From: Sporothrix humicola
Taxonomy: Eukaryota > Ascomycota > Sordariomycetes > Ophiostomatales > Ophiostomataceae
Direction: 5' to 3'
Length of the DNA: 64,000 nucleotides
NCBI GenBank assembly: GCA_021396245.1
Contig: WNYE01000100.1
Coordinates: 1-64,000 of the forward strand
In this document: positions 29,265-41,263 of the stretch, piece by piece
Layout: each line of letters starts with the position of its first letter
Numbering within the stretch: the stretch's first letter is position 1
Made by a program: the position numbers and the translations under genes
Notes under the pieces: generated by a model
Seen by the model: only the letters and a program-made list of their open reading frames with translations
What the model was told of the DNA's origin: nothing
The model's database searches: none

Positions 29265-31418
29265 ATGCACAACTCGCCGGCATCGCCGATGGCCATGGCC
29301 AGTCCGGTCAGCGGGCGCATTTCGAAAATCGCCAACTCAAACACCCCCGGCAACAGCCGCAAACGTGGCCGGACGGCGTGCACGCGGTGCAAGACGCGCA
29401 AGCAAAAGTGCGACGAGCAGTGGCCGGTGTGCGGCAACTGCGCGGCGGCGGGTGTGCCGGCCAGCTGCGACAAGAAGCAGGTGGCCAACCACGGGCCGTC
29501 GGCGGTGTACACCAAGCAGCTGGAGGAGAGGGTGCGCCTCCTCGAAGCGGAGTTGGCCACCAGGCGGTCGTCTGTCCAGTCCGCGTCGACAGACTCGTCG
29601 CCGTCCCCTGGCATGACATGCCCAATCAACGAAATCGTGACGATGATCCCTGTCGGCAAGGAGGCGCCGGCGTTTGTGGGCCCGTCGTCCGGGCTGTCGA
29701 TGGCCCTGAATCTTGGAGAAATGGTGCAGGCGACGATCTGGAACAAAGCGTTTGCGACGGCGGCGGCGGCGACAAGAGAAGACGACGACGATGATGATGA
29801 TGATGACTCCTCTCCTCGCAGCACACCGCCTGCACCCATCTCCTTGGAAGCACTGATGACCAACTCGGCCAAGACGCCGCCCTCCGACACGCTCGGCCGG
29901 CGCATGATCGACACGTACTTCCACCAGCTGCACCCGCGCTATCCATTCATTGACCGCGCCGACGTGTGGCGGCTGCACTCTGAACGTTTTGTGCTAGCGG
30001 CGACACCAGCGTTGTCGCTGACAAGAGAGCAACGCTTCGGCGTGTTCAAGCTGTACATGGTGTACGCGATTGGGGCGACCCTCATCTCGCTGACGGACAA
30101 GCGGCGCAACAAGGGCAACCGCATCGAGAGCGAGGGGTACTATCTAACGGCGCTGCAACACGTTGCGGCTGCGCGCGAACCGCGGACCATCCAAAACGTC
30201 GAGGCCATGATCTTACTGGCTCTCTTCCACCTGCGAGAATCCTCCTGCCACGGAATGTGGTACATGGTCGGTCTGGCGATGCGGACGTGCATTGATCTGG
30301 GGATGCACAGGGCGGCCTACGAAGCGGGCGTCTCTCCAATGCTGGTCCACCGTCGACGGCTTCTATTCTGGACAGTATACTCGCTGGACCGGACGATCGC
30401 CATGTCGCTGGGCCGGCCGCTGAGTATCACTGACCGACAGATTGATGTTGGACTGCCCGAAGATCCGAAGCCAGAGGATATCCCGGGAAAAAGCGAGGAC
30501 GGCTCCTCGCCGCCAACGACGACCGACTCGCCCCTCCATGAGAGCCTGTTCATCCAGTTGTGCCGCCTCAAGCGCATAGAGTCGCAGGTCCATCTCAGCA
30601 TCTACAGGGTTGACAAACCGCTGGCCGTCCTCGCCCGAAAGATTGACCGTTTCTACACCGCCCTAGAAGCTTGGAAGGCCGCCCTTCCGCCCTGCTTCCA
30701 CGATTTCTCCGAAGACAAGGCCGAGCATTCCCATTACCTCCTCTTGCATTATAACAGAGTCCTCCGTTTGTTATTGCAGCCCTTCCTCGCTATCCTGCCT
30801 CCCGCCAGCCCGTACTATGCCCGCTGTCTAAGGGCTGCCGGCGCCGTCTGCCGTGCCCACAAGCAGCTGCACCAGACGCCCACCTATGCACACAGCTTCA
30901 TCAGCGTACAGACCGTGTTCATGGCCGGCGTCACGCTGCTGTATGCACTGTGGACACGCCCGCAGGCGGCGTGGTCGGCTGCCCTGGCCGACGATCTGCG
31001 GTCGTGCTCGCTCGTGCTGTTCGTCATGGGCGAACGGGCCGCCTGGGTCCGCAAGTTCAGGGACACCTTTGAGCGACTCGTGTCGGCCGCCATGGAGAAG
31101 TTGCAGACAGGTGGGGAGGCTGACGCTGGCCAAATGGGGACAACGCCTGCGCAAACCTACGACTTGGACATGAACTCATGGCCGGGTCCGCCGATGAACA
31201 CGCCGCAGGATTACGACACGACGGCCATGGCCTTGGCCACAATGTCGACGACGACCACTAATACTACAAACAATAATAACATCACCACCGCCAACACTAC
31301 ACCCGGCAATGACTCGTGGCGCATGGCCGAGGAACTCGCCACGTGGATCGCCCGCGACAATGGCGTCCCCGACTGGATGCCCGATCTCGAGATGCTTCCC
31401 AATTTGTGGAGTGGATGA
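29265..31418 (+). CDS. Zn2Cys6 transcription factor 2
   Basis: 717 residues, single exon. The binuclear zinc cluster has Cys at 39, 42, 49, 56, 59 and 68 (TACTRCKTRKQKCDEQWPVC), followed by a linker and a short coiled coil (YTKQLEERVRLLEAELA). An acidic Asp run (about residues 172-181) comes next, then the fungal-specific regulatory (MHR) domain: YFHQLHPRYPFIDRADVW, LRESSCHGMWYMVGLAMRTC and RRLLFWTVYSLDRTIAMSLG. An Asn/Thr-rich segment near the C-terminus (TTTNTTNNNNITT) could be an activation region. Nuclear regulator with unknown target; near the amino-sugar genes but separated from them by the transporter. Confidence 0.92.
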   Translation: MHNSPASPMAMASPVSGRISKIANSNTPGNSRKRGRTACTRCKTRKQKCDEQWPVCGNCAAAGVPASCDKKQVANHGPSAVYTKQLEERVRLLEAELATRRSSVQSASTDSSPSPGMTCPINEIVTMIPVGKEAPAFVGPSSGLSMALNLGEMVQATIWNKAFATAAAATREDDDDDDDDDSSPRSTPPAPISLEALMTNSAKTPPSDTLGRRMIDTYFHQLHPRYPFIDRADVWRLHSERFVLAATPALSLTREQRFGVFKLYMVYAIGATLISLTDKRRNKGNRIESEGYYLTALQHVAAAREPRTIQNVEAMILLALFHLRESSCHGMWYMVGLAMRTCIDLGMHRAAYEAGVSPMLVHRRRLLFWTVYSLDRTIAMSLGRPLSITDRQIDVGLPEDPKPEDIPGKSEDGSSPPTTTDSPLHESLFIQLCRLKRIESQVHLSIYRVDKPLAVLARKIDRFYTALEAWKAALPPCFHDFSEDKAEHSHYLLLHYNRVLRLLLQPFLAILPPASPYYARCLRAAGAVCRAHKQLHQTPTYAHSFISVQTVFMAGVTLLYALWTRPQAAWSAALADDLRSCSLVLFVMGERAAWVRKFRDTFERLVSAAMEKLQTGGEADAGQMGTTPAQTYDLDMNSWPGPPMNTPQDYDTTAMALATMSTTTTNTTNNNNITTANTTPGNDSWRMAEELATWIARDNGVPDWMPDLEMLPNLWSG

Positions 31419-31509
31419 GGGTTGGGAGTATTCAATATATATTTTCTTTCTGTATTCAAAACATATTTTCTTCTGGACATCTGTCTACCTGCTACGCACC
31501 CTGCGCACC

Positions 31510-32034
31510 CTACACCCAGACAGCAACGGCGTACCCCCGCTCGCCCGTCCAGTGCCCGTGTGCATCCGGACACGTCTCCGCCCACAGGTTCGTCTGCGAC
31601 CCGATCCCCACGTCAAAGTTGATCTTGGCCTTGGCGCTCCAGTGGATCTTGTCGTCGGCGTCGATTGTCCAGCCCGTCGAACCGGAAGCGACAGCGACGG
31701 TCGCCTCCATCTGGTACATGTCGCCAAAGTTGGGGTACTTGTCAAACGCCTTGCCGCCGCACGTCAAAACATCCCCATTGGTGCCGGCCAGCGAGCAGTC
31801 CAGCGCCTTGGTCTGGTCCTGCGTGCCGGCGCCCGTCGTGTCGGCCAGGAACCACTTGCCCTTTTTCGGGTCGACGATCTGGAACTTGAACGTCTTGCCG
31901 GCGGCGGTAGGCGCGGCGGCGGCGGCGTTGATGCTTTACTGTGTTAGCGTGTGCACCGCATAGTAGGCTACAATGGTCATGGCTACGAACCCAAGAGAAA
32001 ACGCAATCGCGATCAGGAGGTGCTTGTGGATCAT
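31510..32034 (-). CDS. Small secreted protein, 155 residues, two exons
   Basis: Exons 32034-31991 and 31933-31510. The 57-base intron starts GTTCGT and carries GCTAAC 13 bases before its end at TAAAG. Without splicing there is an in-frame TAA at 31938-31936; with it, a signal peptide (MIHKHLLIAIAFSLG) joins an Ala-rich start and a beta-looking domain. Features include KTFKFQIVDPKKGKWFLADT, Cys at 61, 73 and 136, and a C-terminus GHWTGERGYAVAVWV. I do not recognise the family. Probably extracellular. It is tail to tail with regulator 2 (91 bases between ends). Confidence 0.65.
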
Positions 32035-32667
32035 CGTGGCGGTGGAGGTAAACGTCGAATGTCGGGGGATAACCTGATGGACGTGCCGTTGGTGCCTGAC
32101 AAAGGTTAAGGAATGCTGATAGAACGTTCAACGCCGCCTGGGCATCACCGTTCTTTTGTACCTGTCCATCGTGTCCAATCCTCATAGACCAGATTACACC
32201 TTTAGATACAAAAACGCCCCGACCACCTCTTACCCCGACCTCTGCCGCTGTAAAGAGCCGGGTAAACACCTTCCATATTGCTTTCATAATCTAAAATATA
32301 CCGGCGCCGGCCGGCTGCCATTGAGCCGCCAATTCTCTTAATTTTCTTAATTTTCGATATTTGCCGTTCTAGATGTCGGCAGATGTCGCTATTGGAGTCA
32401 ATCTTTGCCGACTCCTCTTTCCTATGCGAAAAAGGGGGCTTGACAAATGGGGTAAACAACAACACTATTATTAAGAAAATGTATTTGTCATTCCTACAAG
32501 GCAATACGTGGCTCATGTCCCGTCACCTTTTTCCATCATTTGCCAGGTGTTCTTAATGTTAATGTGCGTAGGGAAGGCAGCGTTGCTATTCTAAAAAATG
32601 ATTACTTCAGTCACATGCCGTTTTATTTTATTTTATGTTATTTTTCAACCTATTATTTTCTCTGCGA

Positions 32668-32706
<39 letters not shown>

Positions 32707-32978
32707 GTCTTTGTTCGGATTCGTTTTTTAAAATCATTTGTCTAGACAACTAATTAACAGAACCAACGGCTTAAATGTATCGCTTTGAGATACAGGGCAA
32801 ACATTCAGGCACGACGGGCTAAAATCTAAAAAAAAGTCGCAAATACGAACATCACAAAAAATCAGCAAAAAATCAACGAAAAATCAACTTTGGCTTCATT
32901 TCACTGTCGACGGGAATTGAGCCCGGGTCCCGGGCGATCAAAAGAAAATATCGTTTACTTCTTCGACGCAAAAAGATG
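32035..32978. other. Intergenic with 34-base poly-T
   Basis: Upstream region of the small secreted protein, then a poly-T run at 32670-32703. No gene is supported. The stretch 32905-32930 resembles a tRNA T-arm but no full tRNA can be folded. Confidence 0.5.
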
Positions 32979-33052
32979 TGATCGATCTCGGGATCGAACC
33001 GAGGACCTGCGCCGTGTTAAGGCGCCGTCATAACCAACTAGACCAATCGACC
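32979..33052 (-). tRNA. tRNA-Val (anticodon AAC)
   Basis: 74 bases, no intron. The acceptor stem GGTCGAT pairs with ATCGATC (one G-T pair). A D-arm with TAGTTGGTTA is followed by the anticodon stem GCGCC/GGCGC around loop TTAACAC (anticodon AAC, valine), and the T-arm CTCGG-TTCGATC-CCGAG. The discriminator is A. All four stems fold. Confidence 0.93.
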
Positions 33053-34762
33053 GTTTGTGGATTGTGAAGAAATTGTGGATTTCATGGAGGTCGGCGGGTC
33101 TTGGTAGAGTTTTTATTTTGAGAGTTGGGTAGATCTTGTGAGTTTTTTTCTCTTGCGCTTTTCCCCTTTCCGAAAGTGGGCCACGATTTACACGGAACCC
33201 ACGGGTGGTACTTGGAAACGTTGCAGATGAGTGACAAAGGAAACATCTTGCCAACATTGAAAATGCGGTCTGCATTTGCCACAGTGTGCTGCACGAAAAA
33301 GCTTAAAGTCGTAAGATGGCCGGCTCGGCAGGTCCCGGGCCAACAGCGTCCAATCCAGGCACAGAGACCGCCAAAGAAAAAAGGACGCCAGGAACAGGGA
33401 CCCACACTGTCAAACCACAACTCCGGATCCTGCAAACATTCAGGGTCCGTGTCCGCCGGAGATCGTGGGGTAAGAAAATGAATTGAAGGAGGGAATTGAA
33501 CAAAAATCACCCCGCGATTTTAGAATTTTGCTCTGTTTTTCTCCCCTCCGCCGTTCCCTACTCCTGTCAAACAAGATCCTTCACGGGGGATCTCCTCGGC
33601 GCCCACTCTCCCCGGAGAAGCTATTTCTTAGCCGACCGCCGTGCAGCTTCCGCAAAGTTAATTTTCTCGTTAACCAACTCGAAATGCATGTTGAAGCCAA
33701 GAACCCAACCGTACAGGTCGAGAAAAACTTCCACAAGTGTGGTCATTACGAGTGGAAATCGAATGTTGTCAGACATGTGGATTGCGGGACAGCGGGATAT
33801 GGATGTGCTCTCGACACCACGGTTCAAATGGAGCCGCACTTTTTGACAGAAAATAACAATCAACAGTTACGGTATTGAAACAAAACAAAAATGAACAATA
33901 AATGTGAAAAACCACAAATAAAAATAAATTGAGATTGGGCTGAATATCAAAGATCAGATAAGATAAAATCTGATCGTAAATCAAGGTACAAAATGTTGTA
34001 ATTGCCGTTGAAAACACGATTGGAATAGATCAAACAACCAGCCTCAGAGGGTCAGCCAATTGATTAACACGCCCTGTCAGGTGTCTGCAGGAGTCTAGAC
34101 CGCCACGGCGCAGCCGGCATAACAAAACGTCACCAAATGACGCACCGCCATACAGGTCGGAAGCGCAATTGCAAAGCAAGCACGGTCCGGTGTTGCAAGC
34201 CGCAATTGCTAGCTTTGTAAGATACTGTGCCTGGAAAAGGTGCGTGCACACCGTATATCGTACCTGTCAGCATAGGATAACACGAGTATGCCAAGCAAGG
34301 GATGGTGCGGTGAAATTATTCTATGTCGGAGGAACGCGGGAGACAAAAGCCACCAAAGCTGGAGGCTGCAACAGCATCTGATTATTCAATACGTCTATCA
34401 AATTCATAATAAATTGCAATACGCTTCCCTACAGCCAGGGCTCTTTATTGATTTCCGGAAAACCACGGACAGTGGAGCCTCGAGGGTGTAAGAAACCGCA
34501 AGGTTTTGATGTCATGCCATGTCTACAGGGCGCTTATTGTGGAGTCGAACACGGATTTCCAGAACAAACACAGGGGTGGGACAAAGGCTGAGCGACGTCA
34601 CTGAAGTATATATGCTGCTGACCGTCTGTCTCTCTGTCCATGAAGCTTCTTTGTTTAATCTCCCCTGTCATCATATATTATCACCACAACAGCCGCTTAT
34701 ATCACCGCTCTCGATATCACCTACATCAACTCACACAACCACCGCACCTACCCACGCACAAA
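33053..34762. other. Intergenic, mostly no gene seen
   Basis: 1.7 kb between the tRNA and the SDR gene. Short open frames show no domain or codon-like pattern. Near the SDR gene a GACGTCAC element (about 34594) and a TATATATG box (34607-34614) stand some 150 bases before the ATG, with a pyrimidine/CA-rich leader. Confidence 0.5.
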
Positions 34763-35797
34763 ATGGCCCCCCTCGTCTTTATTACAGGAGCCTCCGGCTT
34801 TATCGGCTCCGAGACAGTCGTCGCCGCGCTCGACAAGGGCTACCGCACGCGCGTGGCCATCCGCCGTGCCGAGCAGGCGGACGAGCTGCGGCGGCGGTTT
34901 GCAGACACGGGCCGTGCGCACGAGATCGAGTTTGTGGTTGTGCCGGCGATTGACGACAAGGCCGCGATTCAGTCGGCCCTGGAGGGCGTGGACTATGTGC
35001 TGCACGTGGCGTCGCCGATGCCGTCGACAAACCTGGACCTGCAGAAGGGATACGTGCAGCCGGCGGTGCGGGGCACGATTGCGATGCTGGAGGCGGCCGA
35101 GCATGTGTCCTCCATTAAACGGATGGTGATCATGTCGGCGTACCTGGCGATGGCGCCGCTGGACATTCCCAGCCGCAACGGCTACGTGGTCGAGGAGGGC
35201 ACGAACAAGACGTTTACGGACGCGCTGGATCTGGAGGCGCCGATCCCTGACAACGCCTATGCGGATGTGCACAAGTACCACATTTCAAAGCTCATGGCGC
35301 ACCGCGCGGCGCTCGACTGGGTGGCCGAGCACAAGCCGCAGTGGGACGTGTTGACGGTGCATCCGTACTATGTCATTGGGTACGACCGCGCCCTCGCATT
35401 CGACAAGGAGACGGGCGCCGCCAAGCCGCGGCCCATTCCTTTCTTTTATTTGCTGTCGCTGCAGTCCGAGGAGCCGTGCGTGTCGAGCGCGTACGTCGAC
35501 GTGCGCGACGTGGCCGCCATGGAGATTGGCGCCATCACGCTGACCAAAAACCTCAAGCCGCGCGGCGAGATCACCGAGATCATCGCGCTGGGCCCGCGCA
35601 TCACCTGGCCCGAGATACGCGCGTTTGTGCGCACCAAGTTCCCGCAGTTCCCCCTCAAGAACGTCCGGGACGGCAACTTTAGCATCCCGCTGACGTCCAA
35701 CACGGACCGTGCGACCAAGGACATGGGCCTTGTGCTGCGTGATCCGCTGGAGACGCTGTCTGTCACGCTGGCCCAGCACGGCCCCCTGAAGATGTAG
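34763..35797 (+). CDS. Extended short-chain dehydrogenase/reductase
   Basis: 344 residues from the ATG at 34763, where the context is CACAAAATGG; an upstream in-frame ATG at 34640 would add a non-homologous leader. N-terminal Rossmann motif FITGASGFIG (GxxGxxG), then VDYVLHVASP, the catalytic-type YHISK (YxxxK), and VLTVHPYYVIGYD. Length and motifs fit the atypical extended SDRs such as dihydroflavonol-4-reductase/cinnamoyl-CoA reductase and fungal methylglyoxal/aldehyde reductase (GRE2-like) enzymes: NAD(P)H-dependent ketone or aldehyde reduction in the cytosol. Substrate unknown; no pathway partner is adjacent. Confidence 0.9.
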   Translation: MAPLVFITGASGFIGSETVVAALDKGYRTRVAIRRAEQADELRRRFADTGRAHEIEFVVVPAIDDKAAIQSALEGVDYVLHVASPMPSTNLDLQKGYVQPAVRGTIAMLEAAEHVSSIKRMVIMSAYLAMAPLDIPSRNGYVVEEGTNKTFTDALDLEAPIPDNAYADVHKYHISKLMAHRAALDWVAEHKPQWDVLTVHPYYVIGYDRALAFDKETGAAKPRPIPFFYLLSLQSEEPCVSSAYVDVRDVAAMEIGAITLTKNLKPRGEITEIIALGPRITWPEIRAFVRTKFPQFPLKNVRDGNFSIPLTSNTDRATKDMGLVLRDPLETLSVTLAQHGPLKM

Positions 35798-36653
35798 AGG
35801 GAGTACACGTTGCTGGGAGTATTTTGTTGACGTCGTGGGAAAAGTATGAGTGGAAAAAATGTCCTGTATGATAAATGAGGTTATTTTAGTTTGTAAATAA
35901 ATGTCTGTTCCACTCAAGAACAATGCATTGTCTTGGCCGCCATTGTCTTGGCCGTCGGCGCGAGCCGCCGCCAGCGAATCATGGCCCCAACTGAAGGCAG
36001 CACAACCCTGGTCCAGTGTTGCTACGAGACACAATTCCTCCAGCAAAATGCACCTCCTGATTTGGGTTCTGGTCCACCAAGAGACCCTACCAAAATGCTG
36101 GGGAACGTCGCCTTGTTTTCGTCTTCCTTGACCAATCGGCAACACAAAATAGGCGCCAGCTGGCGATTGTGCAGCGACCGTGCAGCAATTGTGCAGCAAT
36201 CAGGGCCGCACGGGAGGCGCAGCGACAACGCCATCCAGCCTTGTCGAGTCTCCCGCATACCCCTCTTCAATATTGAGGCTGAAGTGGACATGGAGTCGTC
36301 TCATCTGGTATCGGCCGCCTCAGCAGGCCTTCTCAGTTGCTCTTTTTTTCTCTCTTTCTTTTTCTTACTCTTCCCTTCGCTTTTGTTTCGCCTTTCTGGC
36401 TAACCAGATATCAATTTTGATTTCTTTTCCTTCAAATCCTGCAACGCCTTCAGCGAAAACGTCATCCGAAAGCGTGTTTCATTTCACATACCTTGGCCAT
36501 GTTGAGCACCATCCCGTAAACTTTACCGACATCCTTCCACCACGAATATTACATCGAATCTTGGACGCCCCGTGGACTAGGGCCGCGAGCCCCTTCGCCA
36601 TTGATATCACGCGCAATAACGCGCCGTTCTCTCGACCTCAACCCCGCGCGGCC
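35798..36653. other. Intergenic
   Basis: 3' region of the SDR gene and leader of the broken HET gene, with T/C-rich tracts at 36340-36400. No separate gene is supported. Confidence 0.45.
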
Positions 36654-39600
36654 ATGCACCTCATAAATGTCGACACGCTGAAACTCGAAGGGTTCCCACG
36701 GTCGCCACCAGATGCCTACGCCATTCTGTCGCACACCTGGAACAGCGTAGCGTCCGACGAGGTTCTGTTCCACGACATCCGGCCAGATGGCCTGAGCGCC
36801 TGTCCAGACAAGCCCGGCAAACGTAAAGTCCTTGGCTGCTGCCAACAGGCAAAAAAGGATGGCTTCCGCTATGTCTGGATCGACTCGTGCTGCATCAACA
36901 AGAGCGACGCCAACGAGCTCGCCGAGGCCATCAACTCCATGTACCGCTGGTACCGCGAGTCGGCTGTCTGCTATGTGTATTTGGAGGACGTGGAGGACGT
37001 GCCCGATGGTGCTGCCGGCGCCGCTCTTGGGCCGGGAGGAGTGTTTTCAAAAAGCCGCTGGTTCACGCGCGGGTGGACTCTGCAGGAACTGCTGGCGCCG
37101 CGTGTTATGCAGCTCTTTAACAACACGTGGGGCCTCATTGCCACGAAGGCAGAGGTTCTCGACAATCTCGAAGCGATCACTGGCGTGCCTCGAGGAGCCC
37201 TAATCGATTTCGACCCAGCCACAACCAGTACCAGTGTTGCTCAGCGCATGTCGTGGGCAGCAAATCGAGTCACCACCCGCGAAGAAGACCAGAGCTACTG
37301 TCTTCTCGGCCTCTTTAACATCAACTTGCCCATGATCTATGGCGAGGGCGGGGCCAATGCATTTTTGCGCTTGCAACGGGACGTCCTGTAAAAGATCAAA
37401 GACAACTCCATCTTTGTCTGGTGCCTGGGGCTTGAAGAGCGGCGCGATTCCGACAACCGAGCAATGGCTGAGACGAGCCGGTCGCCGGTCTCGAGCTGCC
37501 ACAGACAAGCCCGTGTTTGCGGGGATATGGGCTGCACAGCCATCGGACTTTTCCCAGTGTGGAAACATTGCTCGAAAACCCCCGGTAGGCAACGTGGAAT
37601 TTAGCTTCACAAGTGCCGCCATGAAACTGAGCATGCATCCTATCTCCCCACCACCTCCGGCCGGCCCGGGGCACGACAGAAAGTCTCCCGATAGTCCACG
37701 GACCGTGTCCCGCAATATTTTGACTCTCCTGTCTTGCACTCGAAAACACGAGAACAACACGCCTTATGATGAATCCGAAAACGAAGTTACGCAACTCTTC
37801 CCGGCGTCATTGACTTATGGCCTGTTGAATTGCGGCCCCGGAGACGCGGAGTCTAGTCCTGTTGTTGGTATCCCTCTTTTCCTGGTCGCAGAGCGGGGGG
37901 ATGGGCCGCATAAACAGGCCCTGTACATCCGCCTCGTGGGCTTTGAGCCAGTCCTCCTCAACCGGCCCGTGGCAGAGAATGGAAAACCCTTGGAGGCACC
38001 GACGATTCGGATTCAGATCGATACTGATCCCGACAGCCAGCTCGCACTGCGAGAAGTGCTGTATGAGCTCCGGTTTCCCTGAAAACTGCTCGCCCTGATG
38101 GAGACATATCCGCAAGCCGGGTGGAAAGGCAGCTCCGTCATGGTGCCAAACGATGATGATATAAACGGTGTGGAGTCAAGCAACAAAAAGTTCGTACTGG
38201 CCAGGCTGCGCCCTGTCGCTTCGCCGGAGGCACCGGCAAAAGAAGAGGACATTTTGTTCATGGCCCGCTTGTATGTGGACGACAAAGGGCCCCGCGCGGA
38301 TCTCGTTTTGATGACCATCCACCAAGACACGCCGATCACAGGCCTTGCCGACCGAGCTTCGTTGATCCGCACCTTGCTCTATGATCACACGCAGGTCACA
38401 GTGAACCAAGAGGTCATGTTTGTGTGTTGTGACCACACTGGGAATGCGTTTGTCATCGGCCCGCCGGAAAATCTGAATTTGCCTGGCACAGCACTTTTGA
38501 AAGATCTGGCTGTTGAGGCCGAGATCCAGCACGTTGACAGCCAGATGGCCATTCTGGATCATTTTTTTCGCGGCAGGATAGTATGTATTGCGCCATGGCA
38601 AAGGAGGACGCTGAATACAATCGAATGCTGGACACTATCCAGACTTCCGAGTCGAGGATGCAAGCGATAGAGAAAGAAATAAAGCGGCTGCAGGATGAGA
38701 ACGCTGAACTGTCGGCGTCTATGCAGTCGGCATAGTAGTCTCTCGAGCTGGCGGAGCGAAAGCGTGCCGAGATGAAGAATGACGGTCTGGCCGCAGACCA
38801 AAGGGCTGCCAGTCTGGTCCAAGGCGTCAATGCCTCACAATCTCCAACAGAGCCACGTGTCTGGCTGTCCAGTCTCTTGCTGGCGACACACGACTCTGAC
38901 GGTCCGTGTGCCGAATGCCTAGAACATTGCTACCAAAGTGACACAGCGACAGATTCGAGCACGGACATTTCCCAGGCCGACGATGAGAGACGACGCGGCA
39001 CAGCCGAGCAACGTGCCCTGTTCCGCTGCATAGTCCTTGGGGAGATCCATGCGGCAAGAGAATTGCTCCGTTCCGGCGTTGATGTGAATCAGACGCCCCA
39101 GAAGTTTCTTCGACCATTGCTGTCCATGGCAGTGTTTCTAGGTGACATGGCCATGGTTTCCACACTTGTCAACTATGGACATGCGGATGTCAACGTTGTA
39201 AAAAGGAGGCGTGGTGAGACGCCGTTGCTCGTGGCCATAGAGAGAGGCCATGAGAAGATAGCAGGGTTCCTCGTCAGGGCCGGTGCGGATGTACATGCGA
39301 GCACCATTAACGGCACAACGCCTCTCATTCTCGCAACACGCCTTGGCTACGTCTCTGGTGTGAGATATTTACTACCTGATCTCAGTTCTCCCGACGACAA
39401 AATGACGCCATTGCAGTTGGCCTCTGTGCGTAGTGCTCTATACGACGACGAACTGCATAGTGCTCTATGCCTTGCAGTTAAAGCAGGACGCCCAGACATT
39501 GCCTAGATACTTCTTCACGGCAAAGCCAACAAAACCCCGATGTCATGATGCTAGTGGACTTGGCGGCGCATCGTAGCAATCCAAGAATTTTGAGGACGGT

Positions 39601-40172
39601 GCTGGGAAATACCCGTGTCGATCTTGATGGCTTCGAGAATGCTAGATTTGCGGCTGATATATTGGTGTCCGTCATCGACACGGAGGCCGGGGTGCCTCGA
39701 TGCTCTTTTGGATCACGGCTTCTCCACAGAGTTATCGGGATGCAATACATTCCTCACGCCTCTTGCGGTGGCAGCATCGAGTGGGTTGCTGGCCATGGTA
39801 TCGAAGCCGCCCGAGCATGGTGCAGACGTTGAAGGGACGGGTATAGATGACACACACATACCGCTGTATGGTGCTGTCAAGGGCGGGCATATAAACGTTG
39901 TTCGTAAGCTATTAGAATACGGCGCGGATCCGACTGCCATCGTTGGTTTCCGGAACTCACTGTTGAAGAAGACAAAGTCGATTGGAAACACGGCCATTGT
40001 TGACCTCCTGGAGGATCGGAACTTTTCAAAGAGAAATCCTGTAAAGACAAGACGGGCGACGGAGCAAGAATTGGAGAACAAGCGTATCGCGGAGGGGTTT
40101 CGGCTTGCACGTCAGGCGACGGAAATGCATCCACCGTGGGAAAGGCGGAAAGTATGTCGGAAATCCACATAG
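36654..40172 (+). pseudogene. Broken HET-domain / ankyrin-repeat gene
   Basis: Starts MHLINVDTLKLEGFPRSPPD with an intact HET block (YAILSHTWNS, RYVWIDSCCINKSDANEL, SRWFTRGWTLQELLAPR, EEDQSYCLLGLFNINLPMIY). A TAA at 37389-37391 stops it, yet the homologous frame continues (KIKDNSIFVWCLGLEERRD). Later pieces read in changed frames: 37470-38079, a TGA at 38080-38082, 38083-38580, a coiled-coil piece at about 38585-38735 ended by TAG, then ankyrin repeats (GETPLLVAIERGHEKIAGFLVRAGADV-type) up to 39503 and again to 40172 (GGHINVVRKLLEYGADP). Such HET-ANK proteins act in heterokaryon incompatibility and programmed cell death. Introns could explain one or two breaks but not all. Its neighbour is a RIP-mutated retroelement. 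Confidence 0.8.
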
Positions 40173-41069
40173 GGGACCTGCTATTGTCATACATGTTCAA
40201 ACGATACCAGGTAGCATTGAGACACTCTCTCCTTGCAAATAAACTGGCATGGATCTCAGGGGGTGACGGGAGACGTACTAGAACATACCTTTGCCCTGCA
40301 TTGACATCGTACTTAGAGTGTCTGCTGATCTGGTGCTGTTCGAGCGTCGTTCCCGAAAGTTGGGAGATGAAAAAGAGGATGGACGGTTCATTCAGAGTCA
40401 AGTCGAAAGGAAACGAAAAGGGGCAAAGAAGGGGGGTGCCTCAAATCGCACAGAATTGGAAGTTGTGGCAGTTTATTTTGATTCGTGTGTCGCTCTTGCC
40501 TCCCTAGTCACGAATCTCGTCTGCATTTGCCTAGCATCCCAGAGTTTCGAATAGTATCGCAAATTTAGGTCGCTCTTTCCACTTTCCGTACATCACCGAG
40601 GCCAAGCGTGGAAGGAAAGACCATTGATCAACAACAGGGAAGGTACTTTTGTCTCAATAGTAGGATTCTTCATCAGAAATTATTTCTTTTAGCTTTGTGT
40701 ATTAAATTGATGACACAAAAATGACGATTTGCATAAGTCAACGTTGTTTAAAAAAGAAAAAAACGTAGTATTACGGAGTAAGTACATCTTCACGATCTCA
40801 CATGGTTTCGACTTTCCTTTCTCGAAGTATTTTATTTTACTTTATTATTTTATTTTCTTGTTTTCCCTTTCACTCCCTCATTCATACTCCGTACTCCATA
40901 TAAAGTATACATGAAAATCCGACTGCAGGTCAATCTTCCTATCCTTTTAACGTCTCGAGAAATAACGGGCTAAGCCGTATCATTCGCCACCTCTCACGCT
41001 CCCCTCATCAACCACGTTGGCTATTCATCAAGCTATTCATCAAGATCCCAACTTAAGGATAATAGAAGG
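40173..41069. other. Intergenic, left flank of the retroelement
   Basis: Becomes increasingly AT-rich toward the element. No gene is seen. The last five bases (41065-41069, GAAGG) are the left target-site duplication. Confidence 0.6.
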
Positions 41070-41263
41070 TGTCACAGGCTTTACGTTAAACTACGTATTA
41101 TACGTCTACGTAATACATGTAGTAATAGAAAATAACTTAATTCATTTATTTAAAGCCTCTCCTAAGATCAAAAGAGGGCGAGGACTAAGACTTTAACGGA
41201 TTTACGATCTGTTAGGGTTAGACGATTAGTAATCGTTAATCGTTAAGTTATATATAGTTAATA
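41070..41263. repeat. Left LTR
   Basis: 194 bases, starting TGTCACAGGC and ending ATATAGTTAATA. It matches the right LTR along its whole length, with differences that are mostly C/T or G/A. The end TTGACA of the other copy has become TTAATA here. Confidence 0.92.

Noticed and set aside
32905..32930. tRNA-like T-arm (GGGCTCAATTCCCG, minus strand) near the tRNA-Val
   Set aside because: No D-arm or anticodon arm can be folded at the right distance, so at best a fragment.
33953..33961. Single ATCAGATAA iron-type GATA motif
   Set aside because: 800 bases from the SDR start and not near any iron gene; one match is expected by chance.
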